Shown here one piece after another: positions 15,700 to 25,419 of a DNA stretch of 64,000 nt. Under the pieces are notes generated by a model. That model was not told the origin of the DNA, ran no database searches, and saw only the letters and a list, made by a program, of their open reading frames with translations. The DNA comes from Oscillospiraceae bacterium (GTDB lineage Bacteria > Bacillota > Clostridia > Oscillospirales > Oscillospiraceae): contig JAHHSD010000003.1 of assembly GCA_020025425.1 (NCBI GenBank), forward strand, positions 23,552-87,551, read 5' to 3'. Every line of letters starts with the position of its first letter. Within the stretch, counting starts at the first letter, position 1. Position numbers and translations under genes: made by a program.

Positions 15700-16298
15700 G
15701 TGCGTCCCTCCGACGCCCCGGACTCCTCCGCCCGCAGGCGTTCCACTGCGGCCTCCATCTCCATGGTCATGCGGCCGCTCTCCTTCGACGCCTCCGGCAG
15801 GGGGGGCAGCTCCTCAAGATCGGCCAGACCAAAGGAGCGCAGAAACACGCCGGTGGTCCGGTACAGGATGGGCCGGCCCGGAACTGCCAGACGTCCGCAC
15901 TCCTCGATCAGCTCCCGCTCCAAGAGAAGGCCCAGAGTATAGGAGCTGTCCACCCCTCTCACCTGGTCCACATAGGCCCGGGTGACCGGCTGATAGTAGG
16001 CGATCACCGCCAGCACCTCCAGCGCAGGCTGGGAGAGCTTGGCGGGCTTGCGGCTCTCCAGAATTCTGTGTACATAGTCGGCGTACTCCGGAGCGGAGCA
16101 CATCTGATAGCTGTCGTCCAGACGGACGATCCGCACGCCCCTGCGCTCAAAGCTGTACCGATCCATCAGCCGCTGGATCGCCCCGTCCAGGGCATCCCGG
16201 TCTACGTCCAGTCCCCTGCACAGGCGCTCTGCCGCCACCGGCTCACCGGCTGCAAACAGGATGCTCTCCAGCACCGATTCCAGCTCATTCAGCTCCAT
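15696..16298 (-). CDS. scpB: Segregation and condensation protein B
   Basis: A 200-residue winged-helix protein that binds ScpA and, with SMC, forms the bacterial condensin. Motifs are LESVLESILFAAGEPV, ALEVLAVIAYYQPVTRAYVDQVRGVDS and LAVPGRPILYRTT, standard for ScpB. The frame is open far upstream, but the ATG at 16298 follows gagaggagagg and gives the normal family length. It follows scpA after 32 bases. A Glu-rich C-terminal tail (about 175-200) is less conserved. Confidence 0.93.
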   Translation of the reverse strand: MELNELESVLESILFAAGEPVAAERLCRGLDVDRDALDGAIQRLMDRYSFERRGVRIVRLDDSYQMCSAPEYADYVHRILESRKPAKLSQPALEVLAVIAYYQPVTRAYVDQVRGVDSSYTLGLLLERELIEECGRLAVPGRPILYRTTGVFLRSFGLADLEELPPLPEASKESGRMTMEMEAAVERLRAEESGASEGRT

Positions 16299-16330
16299 GT
16301 CCCTCTCCTCTCCTCTCCGGGGTCGTCCCC

Positions 16331-17119
16331 TTATGTTTGAATTTCCCTGGCGGACCGCTCTGCGTCCGACACATAGACCAGGGTACAGTCCTCCCCATCG
16401 GTCAGACGGACCCGGCTGGCCCGGCACAGCTCAAGGACCGCGATAAAGGTGGCTACGATCTCGGAACGGCTCCGGCTGCCCCGAAAGAGACTGCGGAACC
16501 GGGTCACACCCGCGTGCAGCAGTCTGCGCACGATCTCAGAGGCCTTCTCCTTCACCGGGTAGGGCTCCCGGCCTACAATGCCCTGAAAGGCGGAGACCGG
16601 CGGCGGCAGCTTGTAGTCCATACGGTCTAACACTGCCCCCATGGCCCGCCTGATATCCTCCGTATTGCAGGCATAGACCCGTTTTTGGTTTGACTGCAGG
16701 TTCTCAGCGGGCTTTGTGATATAGTTTCGGCTGTACTGATACCGCCGATCCAGGTCCGGAACAACCGCCTTGATTTTCAGATAGCTCTCGCTGCGCTGAT
16801 GGGCCTCCAGACTGGCGATCAGCTCCTCCATCTCGGACTTGGCCTCCTGGTCGTCCATGGAGAGGAGCATCCTTGTCTTGATATACATGAGATGGGAGGC
16901 CATGACCACAAAGTCGCTGGCCACCTCCAGATCCATGCTCTTTCTGGTGTCCATCCACTGGAGATACTGCTCCAGGATCAGGGAGATCTGAATATCCTTG
17001 ATCTCCATTTTATTTTTACTCAGCAGATGGAGGATCAGATCCAGAGGTCCTACAAAGTCCTCCAAATTCTCTGTCCGGGCCCGGACAACTCCCTCCAAGT
17101 GGTAAATGGGACTGTCCAA
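16331..17119 (-). CDS. scpA: Segregation and condensation protein A
   Basis: A 262-residue kleisin that bridges SMC heads and ScpB. The N-terminal YHLEGVVRARTENLEDFVGPLDLILHLLSKNKMEIKDI and DFVVMASHLMYIKTRMLL are the family signature, and the winged-helix C-terminus is about 190-255. No in-frame ATG suits. A TTG at 17119 lies 7 bases behind aaggagg and gives the family length, so a TTG start is preferred to the longer frame. It is followed by scpB and preceded after 32 bases by a site-2 protease gene. Confidence 0.92.
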   Translation of the reverse strand: MDSPIYHLEGVVRARTENLEDFVGPLDLILHLLSKNKMEIKDIQISLILEQYLQWMDTRKSMDLEVASDFVVMASHLMYIKTRMLLSMDDQEAKSEMEELIASLEAHQRSESYLKIKAVVPDLDRRYQYSRNYITKPAENLQSNQKRVYACNTEDIRRAMGAVLDRMDYKLPPPVSAFQGIVGREPYPVKEKASEIVRRLLHAGVTRFRSLFRGSRSRSEIVATFIAVLELCRASRVRLTDGEDCTLVYVSDAERSAREIQT

Positions 17120-17151
17120 ACGCTTCTCCTCCTTCTCTGTCTGTATGGGGA

Positions 17152-17838
17152 TCAGAAGAAATAGTACTGGGGAATGGCAAAGGGGAAGCCGGTCAGACGG
17201 CACAGCAGCCGGGTCACCATCTCCATGGCCGCATTCAGCGGTCCGCCAAACACACCAGACCAGGCCAGCAGGACCACCAGCACGATCACAAAGCGCTCAT
17301 AGCGCAGAATGGTGCGGTAAATCCCATCAGGCAGAAGGGAGAAAAGCACTTTGGAACCGTCCAGGGGCGGAATGGGAATCAGGTTGAACAGCCCCAGACC
17401 GATGCTCAGAATGGCCAGGTAGCAGAAAAACAGGATCACATAGGCTGCCGCCTTTCCATCGGGGCCAAAGTTGTACACAAGGGAGCAGATCCCAAGGGCA
17501 AGAAAGGCCAGCAGCAGGTTGGACACCGGTCCGGCCAGCGCCGTGATGGCCATATCCCGCTTGGGGTTTTTGAAGTTGCGCATATCCACGGGCACCGCCT
17601 TGGCCCAGCCTACCCGGACCACCAGCATCAGGAAAAGTCCCATGGGATCGATGTGGACCAGCGGGTTCAGCGACAGACGGCCGTTGAGCTTGGCGGTGGG
17701 GTCGCCCAGGCAGTAGGCGGTCACACCATGAGCCAGCTCATGGAAGGTGAGGCAGATCAGACTGCCCGCAGCCGCCATGAGAAGCATGACCATCTGGACC
17801 CAGTCCATGTGGTCGAGGAATGATTGAATCGTACCCAA
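17152..17838 (-). CDS. Site-2 protease family (M50) membrane metallopeptidase
   Basis: A 228-residue intramembrane zinc protease with about five or six membrane segments. HELAH (33-37) in the first core helix supplies two zinc ligands and the catalytic Glu. NLIPIPPLDGSK (about residue 155) supplies the third ligand. It belongs to the small M50 group without a PDZ domain; substrates are unknown. It heads the scpA-scpB cluster in many Clostridia. A consensus promoter stands 45 bases upstream. Confidence 0.88.
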   Translation of the reverse strand: MGTIQSFLDHMDWVQMVMLLMAAAGSLICLTFHELAHGVTAYCLGDPTAKLNGRLSLNPLVHIDPMGLFLMLVVRVGWAKAVPVDMRNFKNPKRDMAITALAGPVSNLLLAFLALGICSLVYNFGPDGKAAAYVILFFCYLAILSIGLGLFNLIPIPPLDGSKVLFSLLPDGIYRTILRYERFVIVLVVLLAWSGVFGGPLNAAMEMVTRLLCRLTGFPFAIPQYYFF

Positions 17839-17878
17839 ATGCGTCCTCCCTCTCCGAAAGTTAAAGCTCTATCCTTGA

Positions 17879-17907
17879 ATTATACCAAGTTTTTCGGTTA
17901 ATGACAA
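17879..17907 (-). promoter_or_regulatory. Promoter of the M50-scpAB-gerW-dacF cluster
   Basis: On the minus strand TTGTCA (17907-17902), a 17-base spacer and TATAAT (17884-17879), close to the sigma-A consensus. Confidence 0.7.
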
Positions 17908-17936
17908 CATAAATTCAAATTTCCCGGAGAAAATCG

Positions 17937-17969
17937 AAATCCCGCGCCGAATTTTTCAGCGCGGGATTT
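17937..17969. terminator. Terminator downstream of engB
   Basis: AAATCCCGCGC (17937-17947) pairs with GCGCGGGATTT (17959-17969), with T-rich flanks on both strands. It ends the tig-clpP-clpX-lon-engB region before the next promoter. Confidence 0.85.
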
Positions 17970-17991
17970 TCATTTATGCTCTGTCCGGGGC

Positions 17992-18585
17992 TCAGTCCTT
18001 CAGGCTGTCCAGAATATACTGGATCAGCTCCTGCTTTCCATCGCCTTTTTCGGCGGAAAACGGGATGACAGGGACCTCCTCCCCCAGCTCCAGCACCTCT
18101 CGGATGCACTGGAGGTTGGGTTCGATCTCCCGCTTTTTCAGCTTGTCAAGCTTGTTGGCCACCACAATGAAGGGGCGGCCCGCCGCCTTGTACCACTGGA
18201 CCATGGTGCAGTCATCCGCGGTGGGCTTATGCCGGGAGTCCACGATCATCACGCCCAGGGTCATCAGCTCAGGGTCGGCAAAGTAGCCCTCGATCAGTCT
18301 GCCCCAGCGGTCCCGCTCGGCCTTGGAGACCTTGGCATAGCCATATCCGGGCAGATCCACCAGGTAGAAGGCGTTGTCGATCTTGAAGTAGTTGATGTGT
18401 ACGGTCTTGCCGGGCGCAGCGCCCACACGGGCAAAGTTCTTCCGATTCAGCAGACGGTTGATCACCGAGGACTTACCCACGTTGGAGCGGCCGGAGAAGG
18501 CCACCTGGGCCAGGCCGTCCCGGGGAAAATCCTTGGCGCCCACGGCAGAACGGATAAATTCAGCATTTTGCAGGTTGATGGCCAT
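17992..18585 (-). CDS. engB: Ribosome biogenesis GTPase EngB/YsxC
   Basis: A 197-residue GTPase needed for 50S subunit assembly. The G1 motif GRSNVGKS is at 32-39. VDLPGYGYAKVS is G3 with the family-specific tail, and ANKLDKL is G4. Length and order match YsxC. It starts 11 bases after the lon stop. The lon-engB pair is widely conserved in Firmicutes. A strong terminator follows. Confidence 0.95.
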   Translation of the reverse strand: MAINLQNAEFIRSAVGAKDFPRDGLAQVAFSGRSNVGKSSVINRLLNRKNFARVGAAPGKTVHINYFKIDNAFYLVDLPGYGYAKVSKAERDRWGRLIEGYFADPELMTLGVMIVDSRHKPTADDCTMVQWYKAAGRPFIVVANKLDKLKKREIEPNLQCIREVLELGEEVPVIPFSAEKGDGKQELIQYILDSLKD

Positions 18586-18596
18586 AAGGTCCTCCT

Positions 18597-21014
18597 TTAC
18601 TGCTTCAGCCGGGCGGTATTCCGGCTCTCCGGCATATTCAGGTCAGTCTCCGGCATAGACTGGCTCTCCGCCTTGGGTGTGATGGGCGGCAGCGCCTCAG
18701 CCAGCACCTGGTCCACATGCTCAGCCAGCACAAAGTGCAGGCTGGCCCGCACCGTCTGGTCGATCTCCTCCAGGTCCCTCTCGTTCTCGGAGGGAATGAT
18801 CACCGTCTTGATCCCGCTGCGCTTGGCCGCCATGGTCTTTTCCCGCAGGCCGCCGATGGGCAGCACACGGCCCCGCAGGGACACCTCGCCCGTCATAGCG
18901 ATGCCCGCCCGGACGGGCAGCCCGGTGAGGGCGGAGACGATAGCGGTGGTGATGGCCACACCGGCAGAGGGTCCGTCCTTGGGAACAGCCCCCTCCGGGA
19001 AGTGGACGTGAATATCCTTCTCCTTGTAGAAATCTGTCTCAATCCCCAGCTGGGCGGCCCGGCTGCGGATGTAGCTCAGGGCCGCCTGGGCGGACTCCTT
19101 CATCACATCACCCAGGTTGCCGGTCAGCACGATCTTGCCCGTTCCGGGGACCACGTTGACCTCCACCTCCAGCAGCTCTCCGCCCACGGAGGTCCAGGCC
19201 AGGCCGTTGACCACGCCCACACGCTCCTTCAGCGCATCCCGCTCCGGATAGTAGTGCGGCACGCCGGCCAGCTCCTTCAAATCACTGGGCTCAGCCTTTA
19301 CACAAGTGGTTTCACCTGACACAATTTTCATAGCCGCCTTGCGGCAGATACCGGCCAATTTACGCTCCAGCACCCGGACACCCGACTCCTTGGTGTATCC
19401 GGTGATGAGGGCGCGGATGGTATCGTCGGAGACCTTCAGCTGGCGTCGGTTCAGGCCGTGGCGCTTCATCTCCTTGGGCAGCAGATGCTTCTTGGCGATC
19501 TGCAGCTTCTCCTCGTCGGTGTAGCTGGGCAGCTCGATGACTTCCATCCGGTCCAGCAGCGGTCTGGGGATGGTGCTGGTGGTATTGGCGGTGGTGATGA
19601 ACATGACATCGGACAGGTCAAAGGGCAGCTCCAGGAAATGGTCCCGGAAGGTGCTGTTCTGCTCGGCGTCCAGCACCTCCAGCAGTGCGGCCGACGGGTC
19701 GCCCCGGTGGTCGCTGCCCAGCTTATCGATCTCGTCCAGCAGCATCAGGGGGTTGCTGCTCCCCGCCTGGTTGATAGCCGCAATGATGCGGCCGGGCATG
19801 GCACCCACATAGGTCTTGCGGTGGCCGCGGATTTCGGCCTCGTCACTGACGCCGCCCAGGGAGATGCGGGCCAGCTTGCGGTTCAGCGCACCGGCCACCG
19901 ACATGGCAATGGAGGTCTTGCCCACACCGGGCGGGCCCACCAGGCAGATCACCTGCCCCTTCAGATCAGGCGCCAGCTGCTTGACCGCCAGAAACTCCAG
20001 GATGCGCTCCTTGACCTTCTCCAGGCCGAAGTGGTCCCGATCCAGCGCCTTCCGGGCGGTCTCCACATTGATGTGCTCCTTGGTCTTTTTGCTCCAGGGG
20101 AGCTCCAGGCACACATCCAGATAGTTGCGCAGCACCGCCGCCTCAGCAGAGCTGTACCCCTGCTTGGCCAGTCGGTCCAGCTCCTTCTCCAGCTTCTTCC
20201 GGACCTCCTCGGGCAGCTTGGCCTTGGCGATCTGCTCCCGGTACTCCATGATCTCGGTGTCCTCGTTGCCCTCGCCCAGCTCGCTCTGGATAGCCTTCAT
20301 CTGCTCGCGCAGGTAGTAGTCCCGCTGGTTTTCCGACATCTGCTCCTTTGCCCGGTTCTGGATCTCCATATCCAGGGCCATGATCTCCACTTCCCTGGTG
20401 AGCAGACGGTACATCCGCTCCAGACGGCGCACCGGACGCAGCTCCTCCAGCACGGCCTGCTTGTCCCGATTGCGCATGGCAATATTCTGGGCGATGTAGT
20501 CGGCAATATAGCCGGGGTCCTCGCTGGCAAGCACATTGATGATCAGATCGGGAGAAAGCTTGGGGGCCAATTCAGCGTACTGCTGGAACATCTCGTATGT
20601 ACTGCGGATCAAGGCCTCGGTTTTGGGGGAAACACGGACGCTCTTTTCCTCCGGGATCTCCTCCACCCGAGCCTCCAGATAGGACTCCGTCTTGGTCAGG
20701 GCGAGCAGCCGGGCACGGGTCACCCCCTCCACCATCACCCGGACATTGTCGCCGGGCATGCGCAGCAGCTGCCGCACATTGGAGATGGTACCAATGGTGT
20801 AGAGGTCCTCCTGCCCCGGTTCATCCACTGTGATGTCCTTCTGGGCTACCAGGAAAACCGGCTTTCCAGAAGCCATAGCCTCCTCCAGCGCCTTGATTGA
20901 GGTCTCCCGACCCACATCAAAGTGGATCAGCACATTGGGGAAGATGGTCAGACCACGCAGCGCGATGGCAGGCAGCACAGTGGTCTCTTGTAATACGATT
21001 TCCTTTTCTTCCAT
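18597..21014 (-). CDS. lon: ATP-dependent protease Lon
   Basis: An 805-residue LonA. The N-terminal substrate-binding domain (about 10-210) contains LPAIALRGLTIFPNVLIHFDVGR. The coiled coil is about 210-300. The AAA+ module has Walker A GPPGVGKT at 360-367 and Walker B LMLLDEID around 423-430. In the C-terminal protease, Ser683 (PKDGPSAG) and Lys726 form the catalytic dyad. It degrades misfolded and regulatory proteins. It follows clpX but is separated from it by a terminator, so it may have its own control. The last 30 residues are a variable tail. Confidence 0.97.
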   Translation of the reverse strand: MEEKEIVLQETTVLPAIALRGLTIFPNVLIHFDVGRETSIKALEEAMASGKPVFLVAQKDITVDEPGQEDLYTIGTISNVRQLLRMPGDNVRVMVEGVTRARLLALTKTESYLEARVEEIPEEKSVRVSPKTEALIRSTYEMFQQYAELAPKLSPDLIINVLASEDPGYIADYIAQNIAMRNRDKQAVLEELRPVRRLERMYRLLTREVEIMALDMEIQNRAKEQMSENQRDYYLREQMKAIQSELGEGNEDTEIMEYREQIAKAKLPEEVRKKLEKELDRLAKQGYSSAEAAVLRNYLDVCLELPWSKKTKEHINVETARKALDRDHFGLEKVKERILEFLAVKQLAPDLKGQVICLVGPPGVGKTSIAMSVAGALNRKLARISLGGVSDEAEIRGHRKTYVGAMPGRIIAAINQAGSSNPLMLLDEIDKLGSDHRGDPSAALLEVLDAEQNSTFRDHFLELPFDLSDVMFITTANTTSTIPRPLLDRMEVIELPSYTDEEKLQIAKKHLLPKEMKRHGLNRRQLKVSDDTIRALITGYTKESGVRVLERKLAGICRKAAMKIVSGETTCVKAEPSDLKELAGVPHYYPERDALKERVGVVNGLAWTSVGGELLEVEVNVVPGTGKIVLTGNLGDVMKESAQAALSYIRSRAAQLGIETDFYKEKDIHVHFPEGAVPKDGPSAGVAITTAIVSALTGLPVRAGIAMTGEVSLRGRVLPIGGLREKTMAAKRSGIKTVIIPSENERDLEEIDQTVRASLHFVLAEHVDQVLAEALPPITPKAESQSMPETDLNMPESRNTARLKQ

Positions 21015-21038
21015 AAGGGTTCACTTCCTCTCGGGTAG

Positions 21039-21076
21039 AAAAACGCCCCGCAGCCCGCTTACAGTGGGCCAGCGGG
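21039..21076 (-). terminator. Terminator between clpX and lon
   Basis: On the minus strand a nested stem (CCCGC and GGCCC pairing with GCGGGC and GCGGG) is followed by GCGTTTTTC. It would end or attenuate the clpX message before lon. Confidence 0.7.
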
Positions 21077-21097
21077 ACATTTTAAGATAACAGCGGT

Positions 21098-22408
21098 TCA
21101 GCCGATGCTGCTGCTGGGACGTTTCCCCTCTTCACGCAGGGAGGCCTTTCCCAGACGGGGGCGCTGCGTGCGGCTGGGATTGTGCTCCAGCTCGGGCTGT
21201 GCCTTATCCGTAATGCACTCAGGTGTGATTGTAACGCGGACGATGGTGGGATCAGTGGGGATATCGTACATGATCTGCGTCATGACTTCCTCCAGTACAG
21301 CCCGCAGTCCGCGGGCGCCGATCCCGCGCTCCACAGCCAGGTTCGCCACAGCCTCCAGGGCCTCGTGGGTGAATTCCAGCTCCACCTCATCGTACTCCAG
21401 CAGCTTCTGATACTGCTTGACCAGAGCATTCTTGGGCTCGGTCAGGATCTTGACCATCTGGGCCTTATCCAGAGACTCCAGAGTGGTGATCAGGGGCATA
21501 CGGCCCACCAGCTCGGGGATGATGCCGAATTTCAGCAGATCCTGGGGCTGGATGTTCTGGAGCAGCTCTCCCACGTTGCGCTCCTTCTTGCTCTGCACCT
21601 CAGCACCAAAGCCCATGCTGCGCTTATCCAGGCGGCTCTCAATGATCTTGTCAATGCCGTCAAAGGCGCCGCCGCAGATGAAGAGGATGTTCTTGGTGTT
21701 GATCTGGATAAACTCCTGGTGGGGGTGCTTGCGTCCGCCCTGGGGCGGGACGTTGGCCACGGTACCCTCCAGCAGCTTCAGGAGGGCCTGCTGCACACCC
21801 TCGCCGGAAACGTCGCGGGTGATCGAGGTGTTCTCGCTCTTACGGGCGATCTTATCCATCTCGTCGATATAGATGATGCCCCGCTCAGCCAGCTCAATAT
21901 CGTAGTCGGCAGCCTGGACCAGACGCAGCAGGATATTCTCCACGTCGTCGCCCACATAGCCGGCCTCGGTCAGGGTGGTGGCGTCAGCAATGGCAAAGGG
22001 CACCTTCAGAATGCGGGCCAGGGTCTGGGCAAACAGGGTCTTGCCGCAGCCGGTGGGGCCCATGAGCAGGATGTTGCTCTTCTGGAGCTCCACATCGTCC
22101 CCGCCGCCAAAGTAGATCCGCTTGTAGTGGTTATAAACCGCCACAGACAGGGCCACCTTGGCTGCCTGCTGGCCAATGATATACTGGTCCAGCACCTGAT
22201 GAATCTCGTGGGGTGTGGGGATCTCGTCGGGGATCTCAGCGGTGTAGCCATCCTGGACAGGCGCGTCGTCACCAAGGATGCCCATGCACAGCTGTACACA
22301 CTCATTGCAGATGTACGCACCGGGACCGGCGATCAGACGATCGACCTGGTCCTGGTGCTTCCCGCAAAAGGAGCAGCGAATGGATTTATTCTCATCATTT
22401 CTTGCCAT
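21098..22408 (-). CDS. clpX: ATP-dependent Clp protease ATP-binding subunit ClpX
   Basis: A 436-residue AAA+ unfoldase that feeds ClpP. The zinc-binding domain has Cys12, Cys15, Cys34 and Cys37. Walker A GPTGCGKT is at 117-124. Walker B is [10 protein letters not shown], and the IGF-type ClpP-docking loop region lies in the middle ([12 protein letters not shown]). Length is slightly above the family norm because of a basic C-terminal tail. It follows clpP after 65 bases, the usual tig-clpP-clpX order. Confidence 0.97.
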   Translation of the reverse strand: MARNDENKSIRCSFCGKHQDQVDRLIAGPGAYICNECVQLCMGILGDDAPVQDGYTAEIPDEIPTPHEIHQVLDQYIIGQQAAKVALSVAVYNHYKRIYFGGGDDVELQKSNILLMGPTGCGKTLFAQTLARILKVPFAIADATTLTEAGYVGDDVENILLRLVQAADYDIELAERGIIYIDEMDKIARKSENTSITRDVSGEGVQQALLKLLEGTVANVPPQGGRKHPHQEFIQINTKNILFICGGAFDGIDKIIESRLDKRSMGFGAEVQSKKERNVGELLQNIQPQDLLKFGIIPELVGRMPLITTLESLDKAQMVKILTEPKNALVKQYQKLLEYDEVELEFTHEALEAVANLAVERGIGARGLRAVLEEVMTQIMYDIPTDPTIVRVTITPECITDKAQPELEHNPSRTQRPRLGKASLREEGKRPSSSIG

Positions 22409-22473
22409 AAATGTTCTTTACCTCAGCTTTTCAGACTTGTTCGGTCCCAGCCGGAGGTCATACCCCGAGAGGC

Positions 22474-23055
22474 TCAGCGCTTCTCGATGACCTTGTCGAT
22501 CAGACCGTACTCCATAGCCTCCTGCGCAGACATAAAGTTGTCACGCTCGCAGGCGGCGGTGACCTCTTCCACGGAACGTCCGGTGTTGTCGGCCATGATT
22601 CTGTTCATCCGCTTCTTGATGACCTCCAGACGCTTCAGGTGGATGGCCATATCAGTGATCTGTCCCTGAGTCCCGGCGGAGGGCTGATGAATCATGATCT
22701 CGGCGTTGGGCAGGGCCAGACGCTTACCCTTGGTACCGGAGGAGAGCAGGAAGGCGCCCATGGAGGCGGCCATGCCGATGCAGATGGTGGACACGTCGCA
22801 CTTGATATACTGCATGGTGTCGTAAATCGCCATACCGGCCGTGACAGAGCCGCCGGGGCTGTTGATGTAGAACTGAATGTCCTTGTCGGGATCCTGAGCC
22901 TCCAGGTACAGCAGCTGGGCCACCACCAGAGAGGCGGTGGTGTCGTTGACCTCCTCGGACAGGAAAATGATCCGGTCGTTCAGCAGTCGGGAAAAGATGT
23001 CATAGGAGCGCTCGCCGCGGTTGGTCTGCTCCACTACATAAGGAACTAAGCTCAT
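22474..23055 (-). CDS. clpP: ATP-dependent Clp protease proteolytic subunit ClpP
   Basis: A 193-residue serine protease with catalytic triad Ser98 (GMAASMGA), His123 (MIHQPSAG) and Asp172 (ERDNFMSA). It forms the tetradecameric chamber used by ClpX. The frame is open further upstream, but the ATG at 23055 follows aaaggag at 9 bases and gives the canonical [11 protein letters not shown] start. It lies between tig and clpX, as in most Firmicutes. Confidence 0.97.
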   Translation of the reverse strand: MSLVPYVVEQTNRGERSYDIFSRLLNDRIIFLSEEVNDTTASLVVAQLLYLEAQDPDKDIQFYINSPGGSVTAGMAIYDTMQYIKCDVSTICIGMAASMGAFLLSSGTKGKRLALPNAEIMIHQPSAGTQGQITDMAIHLKRLEVIKKRMNRIMADNTGRSVEEVTAACERDNFMSAQEAMEYGLIDKVIEKR

Positions 23056-23090
23056 AGATAAATCTCCTTTGATCTGGCAGTGATACCAAA

Positions 23091-23123
23091 CAGTATGCCC
23101 ACACTGCTGCGGGCAATACTGCA
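23091..23123 (-). promoter_or_regulatory. Inverted repeat in the clpP leader
   Basis: CAGTAT-GCCC (23091-23100) pairs with GGGC-a-ATACTG (23111-23121) about 40 bases upstream of clpP. It could be an operator or a leader stem-loop. It does not match the CtsR tandem heptad that controls clp genes in other Firmicutes. Confidence 0.35.
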
Positions 23124-23207
23124 TAAAGAGGAAAAATTTCCCCACCAAGGTTGCCCCCATATAGATTCGCGCCCGGGGCGGACGGTGCCGCCCCGGGACA
23201 GGATCAA

Positions 23208-24602
23208 TTACTCAGCCTTGGGCTCCTCGGTCTCTTCGGTCTTCTTCTTGCGAGTACGCTTGGGCTTCTCAGCAGGGGCCTCATCGGTGGTCTCCTCAGC
23301 GGCCTTCTTCTTGCGGGTGGTCTTCTTGGGCGCACCCACCTTGGCCTCGCTCATCACCAGCTCGGAGGCCTTTCTCAGGCGCATCTCCTTCTTCAGCTCG
23401 GCGGCGGGAACGGCGGCCTTCACCTGGTCCAGCTCCATCTTGTACTCTTCAGCGATCTTCTTCAGCTCGGCCTCCACCTCGTCGTCGGTGACCTCGAACT
23501 TCTCGGCGTCGGCAATGGCGGTCATGGCCAGCTCCACCTCGACCTGGCGCTTGGCGGTGGGACGGGCAGACTCACGCAGGGCCTGGGGGTTACCGCCCAT
23601 CATGTTCACATAGTCCTCAACGCTGATGCCCTGAGCCTGCAGACGCATGGCAAAGTCGTCCATCAGCTTGTCCAGCTGGACCTCGATCATGCCGTTGGGG
23701 ATCTCGACCTCCATGTTCTCGATCAGCTGATCGATAATGGCATTCTCATACTTGGACTCGGCGTCGCCCTTGCGGCGCTCCAGCAGCTTGTCGCCCAGGC
23801 TCTTCTTCAGCTCGGCCAGAGTCTCGAACTCGGACACGTCCTTGGCAAACTCGTCGTCCAGAGCGGGGACCTGGGACTCCTTGACCTCGTTGACCTTGAC
23901 CTTGAACACAACAGCCTTGCCGGCCAGGTCAGCGTGATAATCCTCGGGGAAGGTGATGTTCAGCTCCTTCTCATCGCCGGCCTTCAGGCCGATCAGCTGA
24001 TCCTCGAAGCCGGGGACGAAGGAACCGGAGCCGATCTCCAGGCTGTAATTCTCGCCCTTACCGCCCTCGAAGGGAGTGCCGTTGTCAAAGCCCTCAAAGT
24101 CGATGACAGCGGTATCGCCCAGCTTGATCTCGCGATCCACGCTGAGCATGCGGGTAGCGCGGGCGACCAGGGGCTGCATCTCGTTGTCGATGTCCTCGTC
24201 GGAGACGGTGGGTTCCTCCTTCTCGGCGGTCAGACCCTTGTACTTGCCCATCTTGACCTCGGGACGGACGGAAACCAGAGCCTTGAAGGTGAAGCCGTCC
24301 TTGCCGGCCTCCTCGATCTCGACCTGGGGATAACCCACGTCATCCAGACCCTGCTCCTTCACGGCCTCAGCATAGGCGCCGGGATACACGGCGTTGATGG
24401 CCTCCTCATAAAACACACCGGAACCATACATGCCCTCGATGATCTTGCGGGGGGCCTTGCCCTTCCGGAAGCCGGGGACGGCGATGCTGGAGCGGTTCTT
24501 GAGATAAGCTTTCTGAACAGCGGCCTCGAACTCCTGGGCATCCACCTGGATGGTCAGTTCGACGGTGCTCTTTTCTTTCTTTTCAACGTTGGTGACCTTC
24601 AT
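23208..24602 (-). CDS. tig: Trigger factor
   Basis: A 464-residue ribosome-associated chaperone and peptidyl-prolyl isomerase. The ribosome-binding signature GFRKGKAPR is at 44-52. The FKBP-like domain is about 150-240 ([20 protein letters not shown]). The C-terminal chaperone arms run to about 425. After that comes an unusual tail with runs of Lys and Arg (TTRKKKA, KRTRKKK) alternating with Glu, Thr and Ala. The ATG at 24602 follows aggagg. A promoter with an extended -10 lies about 80 bases upstream. Confidence 0.95.
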   Translation of the reverse strand: MKVTNVEKKEKSTVELTIQVDAQEFEAAVQKAYLKNRSSIAVPGFRKGKAPRKIIEGMYGSGVFYEEAINAVYPGAYAEAVKEQGLDDVGYPQVEIEEAGKDGFTFKALVSVRPEVKMGKYKGLTAEKEEPTVSDEDIDNEMQPLVARATRMLSVDREIKLGDTAVIDFEGFDNGTPFEGGKGENYSLEIGSGSFVPGFEDQLIGLKAGDEKELNITFPEDYHADLAGKAVVFKVKVNEVKESQVPALDDEFAKDVSEFETLAELKKSLGDKLLERRKGDAESKYENAIIDQLIENMEVEIPNGMIEVQLDKLMDDFAMRLQAQGISVEDYVNMMGGNPQALRESARPTAKRQVEVELAMTAIADAEKFEVTDDEVEAELKKIAEEYKMELDQVKAAVPAAELKKEMRLRKASELVMSEAKVGAPKKTTRKKKAAEETTDEAPAEKPKRTRKKKTEETEEPKAE

Positions 24603-24678
24603 GTAATACTTCCTCCTGTCGGCGCGCCGGGCCGATCTGATGCGGCTCACACACGTGCCTTTATACTTGCATTGTTGT

Positions 24679-24707
24679 ATTGTAGCAGATATTATCCCGT
24701 TTGACCA
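24679..24707 (-). promoter_or_regulatory. Candidate tig promoter
   Basis: On the minus strand TGGTCA (24707-24702), a 17-base spacer and TACAAT (24684-24679) with extended TGC. Confidence 0.55.
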
Positions 24708-24728
24708 GAGATATTTTTTATTTTTTCG

Positions 24729-25415
24729 TCAATCCAGGATTTTTCTTGGCTGGAACCGGAGATAGTCGGCGGAGATGAGCTGATAATCCACTCCGTTCTG
24801 CACGCCGCAGACCGCCAGGCGGTGGCTCCCCCCGTGGAGGTGGCCGTAGAAGCATCGCTTCACGCCGTACTGCTCCAGCAGGTCGATGATCTCCTGGCAG
24901 CGGTATCCCTGGTACAGGGGCGGATAGTGGAGAAATCCGATCTTTTCCCGCTCCCCCGCCGCCTTCAGCGAGGCCTCCAGCCGGATCAGCTCCCGGTTGA
25001 AGATCTTGGCGCTGTGCTCACCCCGGTCCTCCTCATAAAACCAGCCCCGTGTGCCGCACAGGGCGATCTCTCCATAAAAACAGCAGTTATTATGGAGGAT
25101 GGTCAGGTTTTGAAAGTCGTTCTCCCGGAAAAACTTCTCCATCTTGGACACCGTATTCCACCAGTAGTCGTGGTTGCCCTTGAGCAGGACCTTCTGTCCG
25201 GGCAGCGCATTGAGGAAGGCGAAGTCCTCCCGCGCCTCCTCCAGGCTCATTCCCCAGGACAGATCGCCGCACAGCACCACGGTATCCTCCGGGTTCACAA
25301 CGGAAAAGCCGTCCCGCAGCTTCTCCACATAGCCGGTCCAGCCGCCGCCGAACACGTCCATGGGCTTATCTGAGGACAGGGACAGGTGGGTATCTCCAAT
25401 GGCGTATAGGGCCAT
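24729..25415 (-). CDS. Metallophosphoesterase
   Basis: A 228-residue calcineurin-like phosphoesterase. The metal-binding motifs appear in order: GDTHLS (7-12), GDLSWG, KGNHDYWW and GHLHGG. It belongs to the YkuE-like or small phosphohydrolase group; the substrate cannot be read. The ATG at 25415 is 4 bases after the threonine synthase stop, with ggggtgag as ribosome binding site inside thrC, so the two are probably co-transcribed. The association with thrC is common in related genomes but has no obvious metabolic meaning. Confidence 0.85.
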   Translation of the reverse strand: MALYAIGDTHLSLSSDKPMDVFGGGWTGYVEKLRDGFSVVNPEDTVVLCGDLSWGMSLEEAREDFAFLNALPGQKVLLKGNHDYWWNTVSKMEKFFRENDFQNLTILHNNCCFYGEIALCGTRGWFYEEDRGEHSAKIFNRELIRLEASLKAAGEREKIGFLHYPPLYQGYRCQEIIDLLEQYGVKRCFYGHLHGGSHRLAVCGVQNGVDYQLISADYLRFQPRKILD

Positions 25416-25419
25416 CAGC

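Noticed and set aside
19458..22669. Open frames of 480 and 495 codons on the plus strand opposite lon and clpX
   Set aside because: Antisense shadows of highly conserved genes, with low-complexity composition and no ribosome binding sites of note.
23151..24704. A 517-codon plus-strand frame opposite tig
   Set aside because: Antisense shadow with a repetitive Leu-Gly-Asp pattern; tig is unambiguous.
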